Positions 21,045-31,637 of a stretch of DNA of 64,000 bases are shown here, piece after piece. A model generated the notes under the pieces. That model did not search any database and was not told where the DNA came from. It worked only from the letters and a program-made list of their open reading frames with translations. This DNA comes from Azolla caroliniana (taxonomy: Eukaryota; Polypodiophyta): contig JBHGNT010000009.1 of NCBI GenBank assembly GCA_043228905.1, positions 22,258,001-22,322,000 on the forward strand, given 5' to 3'. A program made the translations under genes and the position numbers. Position 1 is the stretch's first letter. Every line of letters starts with the position of its first letter.

Positions 21045-21683
21045 TGACGGGAACTCAACGCTCCTTAAACGCAACGCTCGGCCACAATCGAGCTTAGAAT
21101 CATACACAGAAAACGGGAAATAAAAGCACGACACGAAGAAGAGGAGAGTACACAGGATGTTTACGTGGAAAACCCAGAGAGGGAAAAACCACGGCAGCCC
21201 ACAGGCTGCAAACTATCACTATGTGAGAATGTACAACAGTGAGTTCACGGAGGCAACGACCTCGTGCTCACGATCTTCGCCACAGGCGGCGGTTACAACA
21301 GAGGCAACGTCCTCTTTCTCTCTCTCTCTCTCTGTACACAATTACGCGCTCTCTCTTTTCTTGCACCAACAAAGAAAAATTACAACCACAACTAAAAGTT
21401 TGCCCTAAGTCATATTTATACTAATATGACTTTTCGGCTATTTACAAATATAGCCTCGATGAACTCTAAGAAACATATTTACGAATATGTCTCTTCATCC
21501 GGTGAGCATTCCTCACCAGGTCTGCACCATCCGGCTCTCCGTAGCCGGGTACTCCTCATCCGGTTCTCACCGGGTCTGCACCATCCAGCTCTCTGTAGCC
21601 AGGTACTCCTCATCCGGTTCCGGCCGAGGCCGATACGGCACTGTCCTTCTCCTTTCCCATCCGGAGGGACCTGTCTCCCAACA
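21045..21683 (-). repeat. 5' LTR of Copia element C2
   Basis: 639-bp LTR, tgacgggaac...ctcccaaca, next to the PBS complement gctctgatacca at 21,031-21,042. The TATA inverted repeat is at 21,408-21,431 and a CT tract at about 21,313. It abuts gag-coding sequence of chromovirus D at 21,684. Confidence 0.9.
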
Positions 21684-22140
21684 ATTAACAGAAGCAATCA
21701 GTCACGCGGTGAGATGCGACAACCGCCTCTTCGAACGATGTTCGGAACGACAATTCCAGATTCCGAGGGCAAGATCAGAGCCTACCTACGCCTCAGTGGT
21801 AGCGAAACCTTTTCCGAGGGAGTCATATCATGCGCCTCCAGTAAGTACTCCAACTCCGATGGAAATTGACACCACACGTCGTCGTGGACCACTATCGGAA
21901 GAAGAAAAGCAATGACGCCGAGCAAACCGACTATGTCTTTATTGTGGTGGACCAGGGCATATCGTGGTAAATTGTCCCCATAGGCCAAGAAGGCAAGTAA
22001 ACCAAATAGTTGCTAGTTTTGATTGTACTAAATCCGAGTCTATTTCAGTAGGGATATCTGATAGTCCTAATAGTACTAATAGCCCAAATCTAGCGAACAA
22101 ATTTGATGTCCATAGTCAGTTAGAAGAAGAGTTAAATGAC
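21684..22140 (+). pseudogene. Chromovirus D gag C-terminal part
   Basis: Begins LTEAISHAVRCDNRLFE, matching LSQVISQAVQCDIRLFE in the gag of element E. It then shows PTPMEIDTTRRR and, after a stop at about 21,914, a CCHC knuckle LCLYCGGPGHIVVNCP. Two further stops follow near 22,141-22,157 before the protease frame. Confidence 0.75.
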
Positions 22141-22169
22141 TAAGTCCAACCAAAATAGGAGTCGTTCAG

Positions 22170-24504
22170 TTGGACAACCCTAGATCTGTGCAGCCCATTA
22201 GTGGTTCCATTCCCTCTAAGCAAGTTAGCAATGTGTTCGTAGCCCAAGTAACAATTAGTACTAAAAGTACCCCTCTAGTACATGTCTTAGCACTTCTAGA
22301 TTCCGGAGCTAATTCTTGCTTCATGGATAGGAACTTTGCCCAAGCTCATCAAATATCACTCAGAAAACTCCCGTGTCCAGCCTCTGTAGTCGTCATTGAT
22401 GGTCGTCCCATTGCTTCTGAAAATATCATGGAAGAGTCAGAGCCCATTAATATTGTCCTAGATAATCTAGCATGTGTAGTATCATTTAATATAATTAGCA
22501 TCCTAGAACACCCCATTGTTTTAGGATTACCATGGTTCAAATTACATAACCCAGACATAGATTGGAGAACAAGAGAAATCCGGTATCGAAGAGCCCAAGG
22601 GTCTACTCATGAGATTGCAACCATTTCGCTACATCAATTGAGGGAAGAAGGACGCAAGGAAGAAATGTTTCTCTTCGCAATATCAGTGAAGCCCTCAGAC
22701 ACCATTAAAGAGGAGTCCACCGTTCAACTTCCAAAGAAGTATCATCATTATGTCTATGTGTTCGATAAAGTACAAGCCAATACGCTTCCTCACCATCGAC
22801 CATATGATTGCCCCATCGATTTACAACCGGGGAAAGAGCCACCATGGGGACCGATCTACAATTTGTCACCAACCGAGCTAGAAGTCCTACGAGCCTATAT
22901 AGAGGAGAATTTGGCAAATGGTTTCATTCGGCATTCGAAATCTCCAGCCGGCGCACCCATTTTCTTCGTCAAGAAAAAGGATGGATCACTTCGTCTCGTT
23001 GTAGATTAACGTGGCTTGAATAAGGTGACAATTAGAAATAGGTATGCACTTCCCCTTATCTCAAGTCTTTTAGAACGGATCAATGGTGTCAGGTTCTTCA
23101 TGAAGATCGACTTACGGGGAAGCCTATAACCTCGTACGGATCCGACCAGGAGATGAATGGAAGATCGCGTTTCACACCAGATATGGGCACTTCGAGTATA
23201 CAGTCATGTCGTTCGGCCTCACTAATGTGCCAGCAGTCTTCCAGCACATGGCAAATGATATATTCCGAGATCTCTTGGATGTTTGTTTAATCATCTATTT
23301 GGATGATCTACTGGTTTATTCGAAGACCCAAGAAGAGCATGATTCTCATGTACTGCTAGTACTAAAACGACTTCGAGAACATGGTCTTTATGCAAAGCTG
23401 AAAAAATGTAGTTTTGGGTGCAACCAGGTGAAATTTCTGGGCTATGTCATTTCCTCGGAAGGCATCTCCATGGACCCAACTAAGGTCAAAACTGTGGTAG
23501 AGTGGCAGACTCCGCGTTCGGTGCGAGATGTGCAATGCTTTTTAGGCTTTGCCAATTTTTACCGGAAGTTCATACAGGATTACTCAAAGCTCGTTCTGCC
23601 TCTCACACAGCTTACCAGGAAGGGACAATCGTTCGTTTGGTCTAAAGAAGCGGACATGGCTTTCGAGAGTCTTAAAAAGGCATTTACATCGGCTCCAATT
23701 CTAGCTCATGTCGATCCAGAAAAACCATTCATTATCGAAGCAGACGCATCGGATTTCGCATTGGGGAGCATTCTGTCACAACGAGGTAATGACGAGAAGC
23801 TACATCTTGTGGCTTTTCACTCACGCAAGTTTGACGCCGCCGAAATCAACTACGAAATTCATGATAAGGAGCTATTGGCAATAGTGAACTCTTTTACGCA
23901 ATGGAGGCATTTTCTAGAGGGATCCTCTCATCAAGTCACTGTATTCTGTGACCACAAAAACCTTGCCTACTTTCAGGACGCTCGTGTGTTAAATCGACGT
24001 CAAGCTCGGTGGGCCCACTTCCTCACGCGTTTCGACTTCAAAATTACATATCATCCAGGGAAGCACCAAGGGAAGGCAAATGCATTATCACGGCGTTCAT
24101 ACCTAGCACCGCGTCCCGGCGAGCCAGCTTTTGATAACCAAAAGCAAGTAAGCTTGGGACCGACACGACTGCAAGCAACACAGATCTTTGGCATGCCAAT
24201 GGATTCCCACGTTATCGATATTATACGTGAAGACTTGAAGACCGATGCTTTCACCCAAGCCATTCTAGCACAAATTGATCCCTCTCGAGCATCTTGTTCA
24301 CAGTCGCAACCACCAGGTACAGACTATCGGCAATTCAAATACCATGATGGATTACTATTCTTTAATGAACTCTTGTATGTTCCTAATGGTTCTTGTTGCC
24401 TTCGAGTAGTCCAAAACTATCATGACACATATACAACTGGGCATTTTGGTAGTACTAAAACATTAGATTTAGTACAACGATCATTTTGGTGGCCCCGTAT
24501 GTGA
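22170..24504 (+). pseudogene. Chromovirus D protease, reverse transcriptase and RNase H
   Basis: Protease motif LLDSGANSCFMD near 22,300 and HPIVLGLPW near 22,515. The reverse transcriptase begins around PYDCPIDLQPGKEPP; a TAA at 23,007-23,009 replaces the Tyr of VVDYRG and a frameshift lies near 23,115. From 23,206 an open 432-codon stretch reads MSFGLTNVPAVFQHM, IYLDDLLVYS (catalytic YxDD), FLGFANFYRKFI, then RNase H EADASDFALGSILSQ and DHKNLAYF, and a start of the integrase zinc finger (HDTYTTGHFGSTKT). It ends in a TGA at 24,502. Confidence 0.9.
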
Positions 24505-25700
24505 CAATTTTTCGAAGATTTTGTTCGGACTTGTGATACATGCTACAGAGCGAAAATGCCAATGCATCATCCATATGGTTTCTTAGAACCATTTCCAATT
24601 CCAAGCAACCCGTGGCAATCCATTGCTCTAGACTTCATCACAGATCTTCCAGTCTCTAAGGGGTTCAATGTGATTCTAACAGTCGTAGATTGATATATGG
24701 AGAGCGCTCATTTCTTGCCATGTACTAAGGAAATATCCAGTGAAGAATACGTTGAAATTGTCATGCATGAAGTATGTCGGCATCATGGCCTTCCCGATAG
24801 TATCATCAGCGACCATGGACCCCAGTTTGTATCGAAATTCTGGAAGCACCTTTTTAAAATGCTCAAGGTCCCATGTAACCTCTCCTCCGGCTACCACCCA
24901 CAAACGGATGGCCAAGCAGAACGAACAAATCAAACACTGGAGCAGTATCTTCGGTGCTTTCTAAGCTATCATCAGGATGATTGGGTAGATATTCTCCACT
25001 TCGCCGAATTTGCCTACAATAACTCTGTCCATGCATCGACTAAAGTTATGCCATTTTATGCTTATACGGATTCTCACCCCTGGTGGTGTGTATTTGAAAC
25101 CCCAGAGTTGTCCACAAATCCTTGCGTAGAGGATCGTTTAGAGCGGTTACACAAGATACAAGCCGGTTTATCTACTCATCTCCAACAAGCTCAACAAACA
25201 CACAAGGTTTATGCGGATCGTCATCGACTTCTATCCAGTTTTAACATTGGAGATCAGGTATGGCTACTACGACAACACATCAAGACTACTCGCCCATGCG
25301 AGAAGTTGGATTATCGGCGATTAGGTCATTTCCGTATTATAGGAAAGATTAATGATGTCGCTTTTCGTCTCAATCTACCTCCGCAACTTCGGATACATCC
25401 GGTGTTTCATAGTTCTCTCCTCAAACCCTATCAAGAGAACACCATCCCAGGATGTATTACACAACCTCCACCCCCAATCGAGGTTGAAGATGGACTGAGT
25501 ACGAGGTTGCCACTATTCTTGATTCCAAGATTGTTCGCAACAAGCTCTACTATCTAGTCGATTGGCTAGGATATAGTCCTCGCGAGCGTACTTGGGAACC
25601 GATAGAGAATGTGACCAATGCTCATGCTCTTCTTGAAGACTTCCATCGTCAATATCTAGACAAACCGGGTCCTCAATCCAAAACGACTCGTGATACTCGT
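24505..25700 (+). pseudogene. Chromovirus D integrase and chromodomain
   Basis: FVRTCDTCYRAK completes the HHCC zinc finger. The core has ALDFITDLP, SDHGPQFVS and GQAERTNQ (D, D, E). A TGA at 24,692-24,694 interrupts VVD-YMES. The C-terminal GPY/F-like region has DQVWLLRQHI and HPVFHSSLLKPY. After a frameshift near 25,500 the chromodomain is readable as LYYLVDWLGYSPRERTWEP followed by a helix; chromodomains guide integration to modified chromatin. Several breaks, so inactive. Confidence 0.85.
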
Positions 25701-25719
25701 CGTTTTAAAAGGGAGATAG

Positions 25720-26015
25720 TGTCATGATATGGCAAGACTCGAACCCATGACTTCATGCTACATGGGTCGAGCTCTTGACCATTAAACCATACATTGTAAT
25801 ACATAAAATATTATTTTCATTCATGTTTTATTATAGAAAATTGATGTATATTCCATATTTCTCTAGAACATTCTAGAAACTTCGGGAGTATTCCTCAGAA
25901 CACTATAAAAGGAGGCACAAGGCATTATTTTGAACCAAATCGGTTCAACGCCAGTCTTAAGCCTCCTAGCTACTACTGTACATTCCCTTCACATAATATA
26001 TATCTTTTCTTATCA

Positions 26016-26109
<94 letters not shown>

Positions 26110-26222
26110 CCTCTCACTCACTCTCACTCACTCTTTCCTTCTCTCGAGAGTTCTTCACCTCTCTTAGTACTAATACTTCTTTTAGTACTAATTCCTTCTC
26201 TGTCTTAGTATTGTTCCTGACA
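25720..26222 (+). repeat. 3' LTR of chromovirus D
   Basis: 503 bp, tgtcatgata...gttcctgaca. Its first about 75 bp read as an antisense tRNA-like sequence (B-box gggttcgagtc on the minus strand, 25,736-25,746). A TATA box (ctataaaagg) lies near 25,903 and an 87-bp CT microsatellite at 26,019-26,105 in the transcribed part. Confidence 0.85.
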
Positions 26223-26700
26223 ATCGTGAAATAGCAGGAATTGGCCTTACTGGAAAAGTGATGGAGTTGTTACACCAATCAACCGTTGGATTGTGTGTCT
26301 CCAACCAAGATGGCCCCAACACAATCGGATGTTGAGGGGTTGTAATGAGGTAGAACGTGAGTTCCTCCTGGTGCGCCCGGACTTGAAGTAACAACGGGAT
26401 AGTGGCTTCGGTAATTGCCCCCGAAGAGAGAACCCAGTCGTCGATCGCTTCAACGGATATGGGTTGTGATGTGCGGACTATGGGGATATTATGTGCGCAG
26501 ACAAATGATTTATCGATAAAGAAAGTAGATGCTCCAGAGTCAAGCAAGGCATGAGAATGTATTGAAGTCGAACCAAAACAAAGACTTACTTGCAAAGAAA
26601 ACCCTCCTAATGGTGGAACGGACTTGTAGGAGCATGGAGAAGGTGAGTAATAGGAAGTGTCCAGCGGCATGGCTCCTACTGTAGCCGGACTTGGTAGTTT
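26223..26700 (-). pseudogene. Gypsy element E protease fragment
   Basis: Minus-strand ORF with SHALLDSGASTFFIDKSF (active site) and QHPIVLGPSWLETHNP, closely similar in layout to the protease of D. It is cut on one side by D's 3' LTR (26,222) and on the other by element C (26,720); its gag lies beyond C at 30.2-31.2 kb. Confidence 0.85.
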
Positions 26701-26719
26701 TCCTGTTGTTGAGGAACGT

Positions 26720-27350
26720 TGTCGCGAAGATTCGCGCGTGCGTGTGCTACTCGAGCGACCACCGGGGTCTTGGACTGGGGAGGACGTTCGCAGAATTATC
26801 GACGCTAGATGACGATCAATGTAAGATTAGATGAAATTGGTTTACTTGAGAAGGAGAAAAATTGTACACTTGAGAAGTAGAAAAACATGAAGAAGATAAA
26901 GACAAATATAATTATATTGATGATAGTGGTGTTGGTGATATCACATATTGAGCCCCCCTTACACAAGCCCAACTAGAGGCTTTTATAGGTCTTTCCATGC
27001 TCGTGACATGCACAAAACCATGGTTTTGTGCACACGGTTTTGCTTATGTCATGCACAAACCATGGGTTTAAAACCATGGTTTTGTGCACATGGTTTTCTA
27101 TGGTTGTTTTGTCTATAATTTGTATATGAAAAGGAAATACATAAAATCTACACGGTATGATAGTTGTCCTAGTGGTAAGGCAATTATCTTGTATCTTAGA
27201 GGTGCAAGGTTCAATCCTTGCTTGCACCCCTCTGCATGAACTCAAGTGCCACTAGGCTAGGTTTATTTGCTAAGTGCATGTGCAATGTTGCACATCCTTG
27301 GTTTATTCGTCTCACTCGGTTTCACACCGTAGCCAAAAATCGTCACGACA
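26720..27350 (-). repeat. 3' LTR of element C
   Basis: 631 bp. In element orientation it has an antisense tRNA-like segment about 130 bp from the start (plus-strand B-box ggttcaatcc at 27,208-27,217), a cluster of ACCATGGT-centred palindromes (27,009-27,080) and a TATA box (cctataaaag) near 26,990. Confidence 0.9.
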
Positions 27351-29549
27351 TCCACCCCCACCAAACCCACACATCCTCCGGTATGTGCCGAGAAAGGTGA
27401 AGAGGTGAGATCTTTGGCAACGGTGATCAACCGAGTTCCTCTGCACGCTCGTCGACTTCGTCTTCCACTTCGAGTATGCGCAATCTTTCCAACCGAACCA
27501 CCGTAGCCACCCGATCCACCATATCCGGCGCTCACACCTTCTTCCCCGATCGGTTGTAGTAGATCTACCGAACGATGTCGTCGATACGACCGCTCTTCCT
27601 TCGTCCACCGCGCGTGTCCTTCCATTGGACTCCTGGCCACTCCTCACGCTCACCGTCTTCAACTGGGTATTGTAGATCGTTCGTGTCGATCTCCGATTAG
27701 GCCGGGTTTGCCCTTGTCCAGATCGGTCTCCACCGATCGCTTCTTGGCTTGGTTGGCCTTCGTCTGCATTCACATTTCCCTGAGTCGGGCTCGACCGATT
27801 GATTCTGGCTGGGTTGGCCCCCTTTTGGATCGGAATCGTCCGATCGAATTTCGCCGAATCAGGTTTCGGCCGGGTCGGCCCCGGTCGATCGGCTCCCATG
27901 TGGATCTTCCTTCGTTCGGGTCGGAATCCCGGCCGGATCGTCTTCCGGTTCAACCGGTTCTCGACTCTTCCTTCCTTCCCGCATGCAACCTCTCCATCGA
28001 ACTCAACCGCAGCTTCATCCTTGGCCTCCACGTCGGCCATATCCTTCCCTCCATGTATGCTCGCCGCGAGCCATATTGTCTCCTCTTCGCCACCTCCTTT
28101 ATCTTCGGTCTTATGCCGACACACGGTCTCGACTGCCGAAGTCTCCGGAACCAGTGTGAAGGAATCCCTTCGTTCATTTACATTTACCTTGTCTTCTTCA
28201 TTGCCCTTCCGGTCGTCCTCTTTTTTGTCCACACATTCTGTCTCTCCGGTCTCACGTTGGTGCACGTGCACAACCGCCGAAGTCTCTAGAATAGGTGTGG
28301 GGATATCCTTTCTTCCTCGATCTTCTTCCTCCTTGTGTTGGGCCTTTGTCCTCCCGTCACCACCTTCCGTCTCTCCGGTCTCACGTTGGCACATGGGCGC
28401 AACCGCCGAAGTCTCTGGAACAATCGTGGAGAAAGTCTTGACATGGCTATCCGTTGTCGACTCGTCCATAGCCACCTCCGACTCGATGTCGTTTGTCATG
28501 GCTACCTCCTTAATCTCTTCAGACTCAAACACTTTTTCTCCCTCGATCATGCAAGCTTTTTTAATGCTTGCGCCTTCATCACCCGATGTTTCGTACACAA
28601 TGCGTGTTCCGAAACATTTATCCTCCCTCGAAGTGGCGTTCGCCGTCCTCGAGTCATCGGCCTTCTCCTTCGCCGTCGTTTCTTTGTAAGACAAGAAGGT
28701 GACTTGTTTCACACCTTCTCTCTCGGTACCGTCATACCGAACCAGAGCCTTTGTATCGGCCACTTCATTAACCCGCATTTGTTGGGAGGTCTCTTCTTCC
28801 TCGATCACCATTCGCCTCGGTTTTGTCTCCTTTTTAAGCTTCATTTCTTTTGTTGGTGGCGCGTTGTTGCATCTCGTCCCTCTTCGATCGTCCCTCATGG
28901 GCCGTCTTGTTGTCGCCGATATTCTCGCTTGCCCCTTATCGTGTAGTCGGCATACACTTTCCACTTTGCTCCAATCCTCGATGAGGCCATTTGCACCATC
29001 ATCTTCTTCGAGTTTGAGACCGATCGCCATCCTTTCCATTCGATCGATTGACTTCACGAACATAAGGACCTTATCGACCCCCACCAATCTTTGTTCCCGC
29101 TCCGACAATTGAGAAAAATGATGCTCGAAGTCTACGAATGCTTGTGTCGCACCTTGGTGGGTCTTCGCTGATGTCACCCATTGGTCGAAGTTGCGTTGAT
29201 CTTGTCCCTTCAGTCTCTCATAGCCATATTCCTCCAATAGAGCCTTCTCGAAAGTCGCCCACGAATCATGAGCTTCTAGAAGCTCTGTTACATCTTTGAA
29301 GATCGGTTGAGACACCACCCGACAAAAGTACTCTAGCCTCATAGTTTTGTCCACACCTCTTGAATCCATCTCCGCATTGTAGACTTTTAGGAAACTTTGG
29401 ACTTCGGCACCGTTGAAATAGCTCATTCGTTCAACTACCTTGTCGACGGCTTGTTGGGCTTCATTTCTTCTTTTCCCTTCTCTCAGAAACTCCATCATCC
29501 TTCTTGACATTGCCTCCATGAGATATTCGCCATCCATGTTCGTCCTCAC
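27312..29549 (-). CDS. Element C gag-like protein (745 codons, uninterrupted)
   Basis: The start MRTNMDGEYLMEAMSRRMMEF lies ten bases from the PBS, as expected for gag. Residues about 40-210 show the retrotransposon-gag block order (YFNGAEVQSFLKVYNAEM, SWATFEKALLEEYGYERLK, RNFDQWVTSAK, LMFVKSIDRMERMAIGL), parallel to the gag of element G. The remaining 530 residues are highly charged and repetitive (recurring PETSAV and RETGE segments at about 28,130, 28,270 and 28,400), followed by an Arg/Pro-rich tail. There is no CCHC knuckle, DTG/DSG, YxDD or DDE motif. The ORF ends inside the 3' LTR. It would form particles using enzymes from another element. Confidence 0.8.
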   Translation of the reverse strand: MRTNMDGEYLMEAMSRRMMEFLREGKRRNEAQQAVDKVVERMSYFNGAEVQSFLKVYNAEMDSRGVDKTMRLEYFCRVVSQPIFKDVTELLEAHDSWATFEKALLEEYGYERLKGQDQRNFDQWVTSAKTHQGATQAFVDFEHHFSQLSEREQRLVGVDKVLMFVKSIDRMERMAIGLKLEEDDGANGLIEDWSKVESVCRLHDKGQARISATTRRPMRDDRRGTRCNNAPPTKEMKLKKETKPRRMVIEEEETSQQMRVNEVADTKALVRYDGTEREGVKQVTFLSYKETTAKEKADDSRTANATSREDKCFGTRIVYETSGDEGASIKKACMIEGEKVFESEEIKEVAMTNDIESEVAMDESTTDSHVKTFSTIVPETSAVAPMCQRETGETEGGDGRTKAQHKEEEDRGRKDIPTPILETSAVVHVHQRETGETECVDKKEDDRKGNEEDKVNVNERRDSFTLVPETSAVETVCRHKTEDKGGGEEETIWLAASIHGGKDMADVEAKDEAAVEFDGEVACGKEGRVENRLNRKTIRPGFRPERRKIHMGADRPGPTRPKPDSAKFDRTIPIQKGANPARINRSSPTQGNVNADEGQPSQEAIGGDRSGQGQTRPNRRSTRTIYNTQLKTVSVRSGQESNGRTRAVDEGRAVVSTTSFGRSTTTDRGRRCERRIWWIGWLRWFGWKDCAYSKWKTKSTSVQRNSVDHRCQRSHLFTFLGTYRRMCGFGGGGCRDDFWLRCETE

Positions 29550-29581
29550 CTGCTGCTCTTCACGTCGGGTTCACCAAATGA

Positions 29582-30212
29582 TGTCGCGAAGATTCGCGCG
29601 TGCGTGTGCTACTCGAGCGACCACCGGGGTCTTGGACTGGGGAGGACGTTCGCGGAATTATCGACGCTAGATGACGATCAATGTAAGATTAGATGAAATT
29701 GGTTTACTTGAGAAGGAGAAAAATTGTACACTTGAGAAGTAGAAAAACATGAAGAAGATAAAGACAAATATAATTATATTGATGATAGTGGTGTTGGTGA
29801 TATCACATATTGAGCCCCCCTTACACAAGCCCAACTAGAGGCTTTTATAGGTCTTTCCATGCTCGTGACATGCACAAAACCATGGTTTTGTGCACACGGT
29901 TTTGCTTATGTCATGCACAAACCATGGGTTTAAAACCATGGTTTTGTGCACATGGTTTTCTATGGTTGTTTCGTCTATAATTTGTATATGAAAAGGAAAT
30001 ACATAAAATCTACACGATATGATAGTTGTCCTAGTGGTAAGGCAATTATCTTGTATCTTAGAGGTGCAAGGTTCAATCCTTGCTTGCACCCCTCTGCATG
30101 AACTCAAGTGCCACTAGGCTAGGTTTATTTGCTAAGTGCATGTGCAATGTTGCACATCCTTGGTTTATTCGTCTCACTCGGTTTCACACCGTAGCCAAAA
30201 ATCGTCACGACA
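29582..30212 (-). repeat. 5' LTR of element C
   Basis: 631 bp, the same as the 3' LTR except three transitions (cgcagaatt/cgcggaatt, gttttgtct/gtttcgtct, cacggtat/cacgatat). The tRNA-like B-box is at 30,070-30,079. Confidence 0.9.
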
Positions 30213-31231
30213 ACGTCTGCAAGACGTGCACGATGGAATTGGTGTCACGGGCCCCGCACCGGATAGTGGTGGATGACATGGCAAGGGTTGCCACAATAGA
30301 GAGAGAGTCCATTGTCTCGACGATGTTGGCGTTGGGCTTCAGTTAGTGGTTGGAATCGAGCGTGGTCGATCTCCATCGGGGTATGGAAATCGACCTCCGT
30401 CGTGGTATGGGTATCACTAGGTGATGGTAAGGTTGGCGTGGGAGACAAGTAGGGCCTGGCGATTGATGCGTTTCGAGAAGAAGCCTAAGACCCGCGAGTC
30501 CCCCGTTCTTCTTGACGAACTTCGAAGAGACGAATGTCACACTGGACAGCTTGGGAGATTACTTGAGACAACGATGTGGGCTCCGGGAAGTTTAAGAGAA
30601 GAGTCTTGACGTCGTTTCGGAGACCGCGACAGAAATGGTCGCATAGGGCTTGGTCATCCCAACTGACCTCGCATGCAATCTGACGAAACTCTGAGGCGTA
30701 GACTGAGGTTGGACATGAGCCTTGTTGGAAAGAATAAAGCTTTGTAAGTGTCGTTCGTCGTTGGTCTGTCTCTCCAAATGTCGCTTCGAGCTCCGCAATG
30801 AAAGCGGTGAGGTTTTCTAAGAGAGGGGATGAGGTCTCGATCAAGGGTGCAAACCATGCTTGTGTCGGCCCGGAGAGAAGTGTGCCAACAAGCCCAACCC
30901 AAGAAAAGTCACTAGCATACCGTTGGGGCTGTAACCGGATGATAGGCCGAAATTGGTTGATGAAGCCGCGAAGATATGGCCTCGTGTCGTTGAATTTGTT
31001 TGGTAGGCTGATGGTTGGTTCGAGGACATATGGATGGGAAGAGGACGTGGTCGGCCTAGGTGCCAACGGTGGTTGTGACTCGGTAGGTGGTGGATTTCTT
31101 GAAGTGCCAGATTGCAACTCTCATAATGATTCCCGAAGGATTTCATTCTCTAGCTGAAGTTGTTGCAAGGCTACCATGACTTGGTTTAGGTTGTTGACGG
31201 AGCCGGACGTGGTAGCAAGAAGAGGGGAAGG
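30213..31231 (-). pseudogene. Gypsy element E gag
   Basis: Starts after the LTR with a leucine/glutamine-rich helix (LNQVMVALQQLQLENEILRE), then a stop, then ELQSGTSRNPPPTESQ and a Ty3-type gag core (FINQFRPIIRLQPQRY, LLSGPTQAWFAPLIE, FIAELEATFGETDQRRT, FRQIACEVSWDDQALCDHF). The knuckle near 30,270 reads LSLYCGNPCHVIHHYP and has lost two of the zinc ligands. Frame breaks near 30,480 and 31,120. It is cut at 30,213 by element C; protease continues at 26,700. Confidence 0.8.
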
Positions 31232-31637
31232 TGAACAAACTATCACGGACAAGTATGATAGAGCAGAACGAAGACAAGACTAGAAAACAAGAGAGAGGAA
31301 AAGAACAAGAACTCAACTTATAGGATCCGTAACTGGTGTCGTTCACCTTTATTAGAATCAATGTGCACCTAAGTATTTATACAAGAAGGTAGGGCTATGT
31401 AAGCCAGCTAGAAATAGAGTATGCATGAGGATGCATGCAATAGAGAATGCATGAGAATGTGTGCAAGCTAGAGATGAGGATGCATGCAAGTTAGGAACTT
31501 CCAATGTTCAATTATATGACATGAAGTTGGATTTAATATAAGGGTGTATATGTAGCTCAATTGGTAGGGTTTCTCAATAGAGACCATGAGATCTTGGGGT
31601 CAATCCCTACCTTCCTCCATGGCATATGTCTATGACA
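31232..31637 (-). repeat. 5' LTR of Gypsy element E (inner boundary approximate)
   Basis: In element orientation this starts TGTCATAGACATATGCC, like the TGTCAT start of D's LTR, and immediately carries an antisense tRNA-like segment: on the plus strand A-box tagctcaattgg (31,553-31,564) and B-box ggggtcaatccc (31,595-31,606). The boundary with gag is uncertain because I could not see a standard PBS. Confidence 0.55.

Larger units (their letters stand above)
21684..26222 (+). mobile_element. Ty3/Gypsy chromovirus D (5' truncated)
   Basis: Plus-strand element with, in order, gag C-terminal part with CCHC knuckle, protease, reverse transcriptase, RNase H, integrase, chromodomain, polypurine tract (25,707-25,719) and 3' LTR (25,720-26,222). 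The 5' LTR and most of gag are missing, replaced by Copia C2. The order and the chromodomain place it in the chromoviruses. Its 3' LTR ends exactly where minus-strand protease sequence of element E begins, so D had inserted into E. Confidence 0.9.
26720..30212 (-). mobile_element. Element C: young non-autonomous LTR element with gag-only ORF
   Basis: Complete 3,493-bp element: LTRs 26,720-27,350 and 29,582-30,212 (631 bp each, TGTCG...CGACA) that differ at three positions by eye, all transitions. PBS at 29,559-29,578, a purine-rich tract (tttggtgggggtgga on the minus strand) beside the 3' LTR, and a 4-bp flanking duplication acgt (26,716-26,719 and 30,213-30,216). The 2.2-kb interior holds one ORF and no enzyme domain. 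This matches the TR-GAG class of plant non-autonomous retrotransposons. It splits element E. Confidence 0.9.

Noticed and set aside
25930-26208. 92-codon ORF rich in Ser-Leu
   Set aside because: Translation of the CT microsatellite in the LTR of D.
27159-27231. Functional tRNA gene in the LTR of element C
   Set aside because: A- and B-box-like sequence is present, but the acceptor arms do not pair and no clear anticodon stem forms, so it is at most tRNA-derived.
27799-28946. Plus-strand ORFs of 296 and 203 codons opposite the gag of element C
   Set aside because: Shadows of the gag-like ORF, Ser/Val/Leu-rich as expected from the complement of charged codons.
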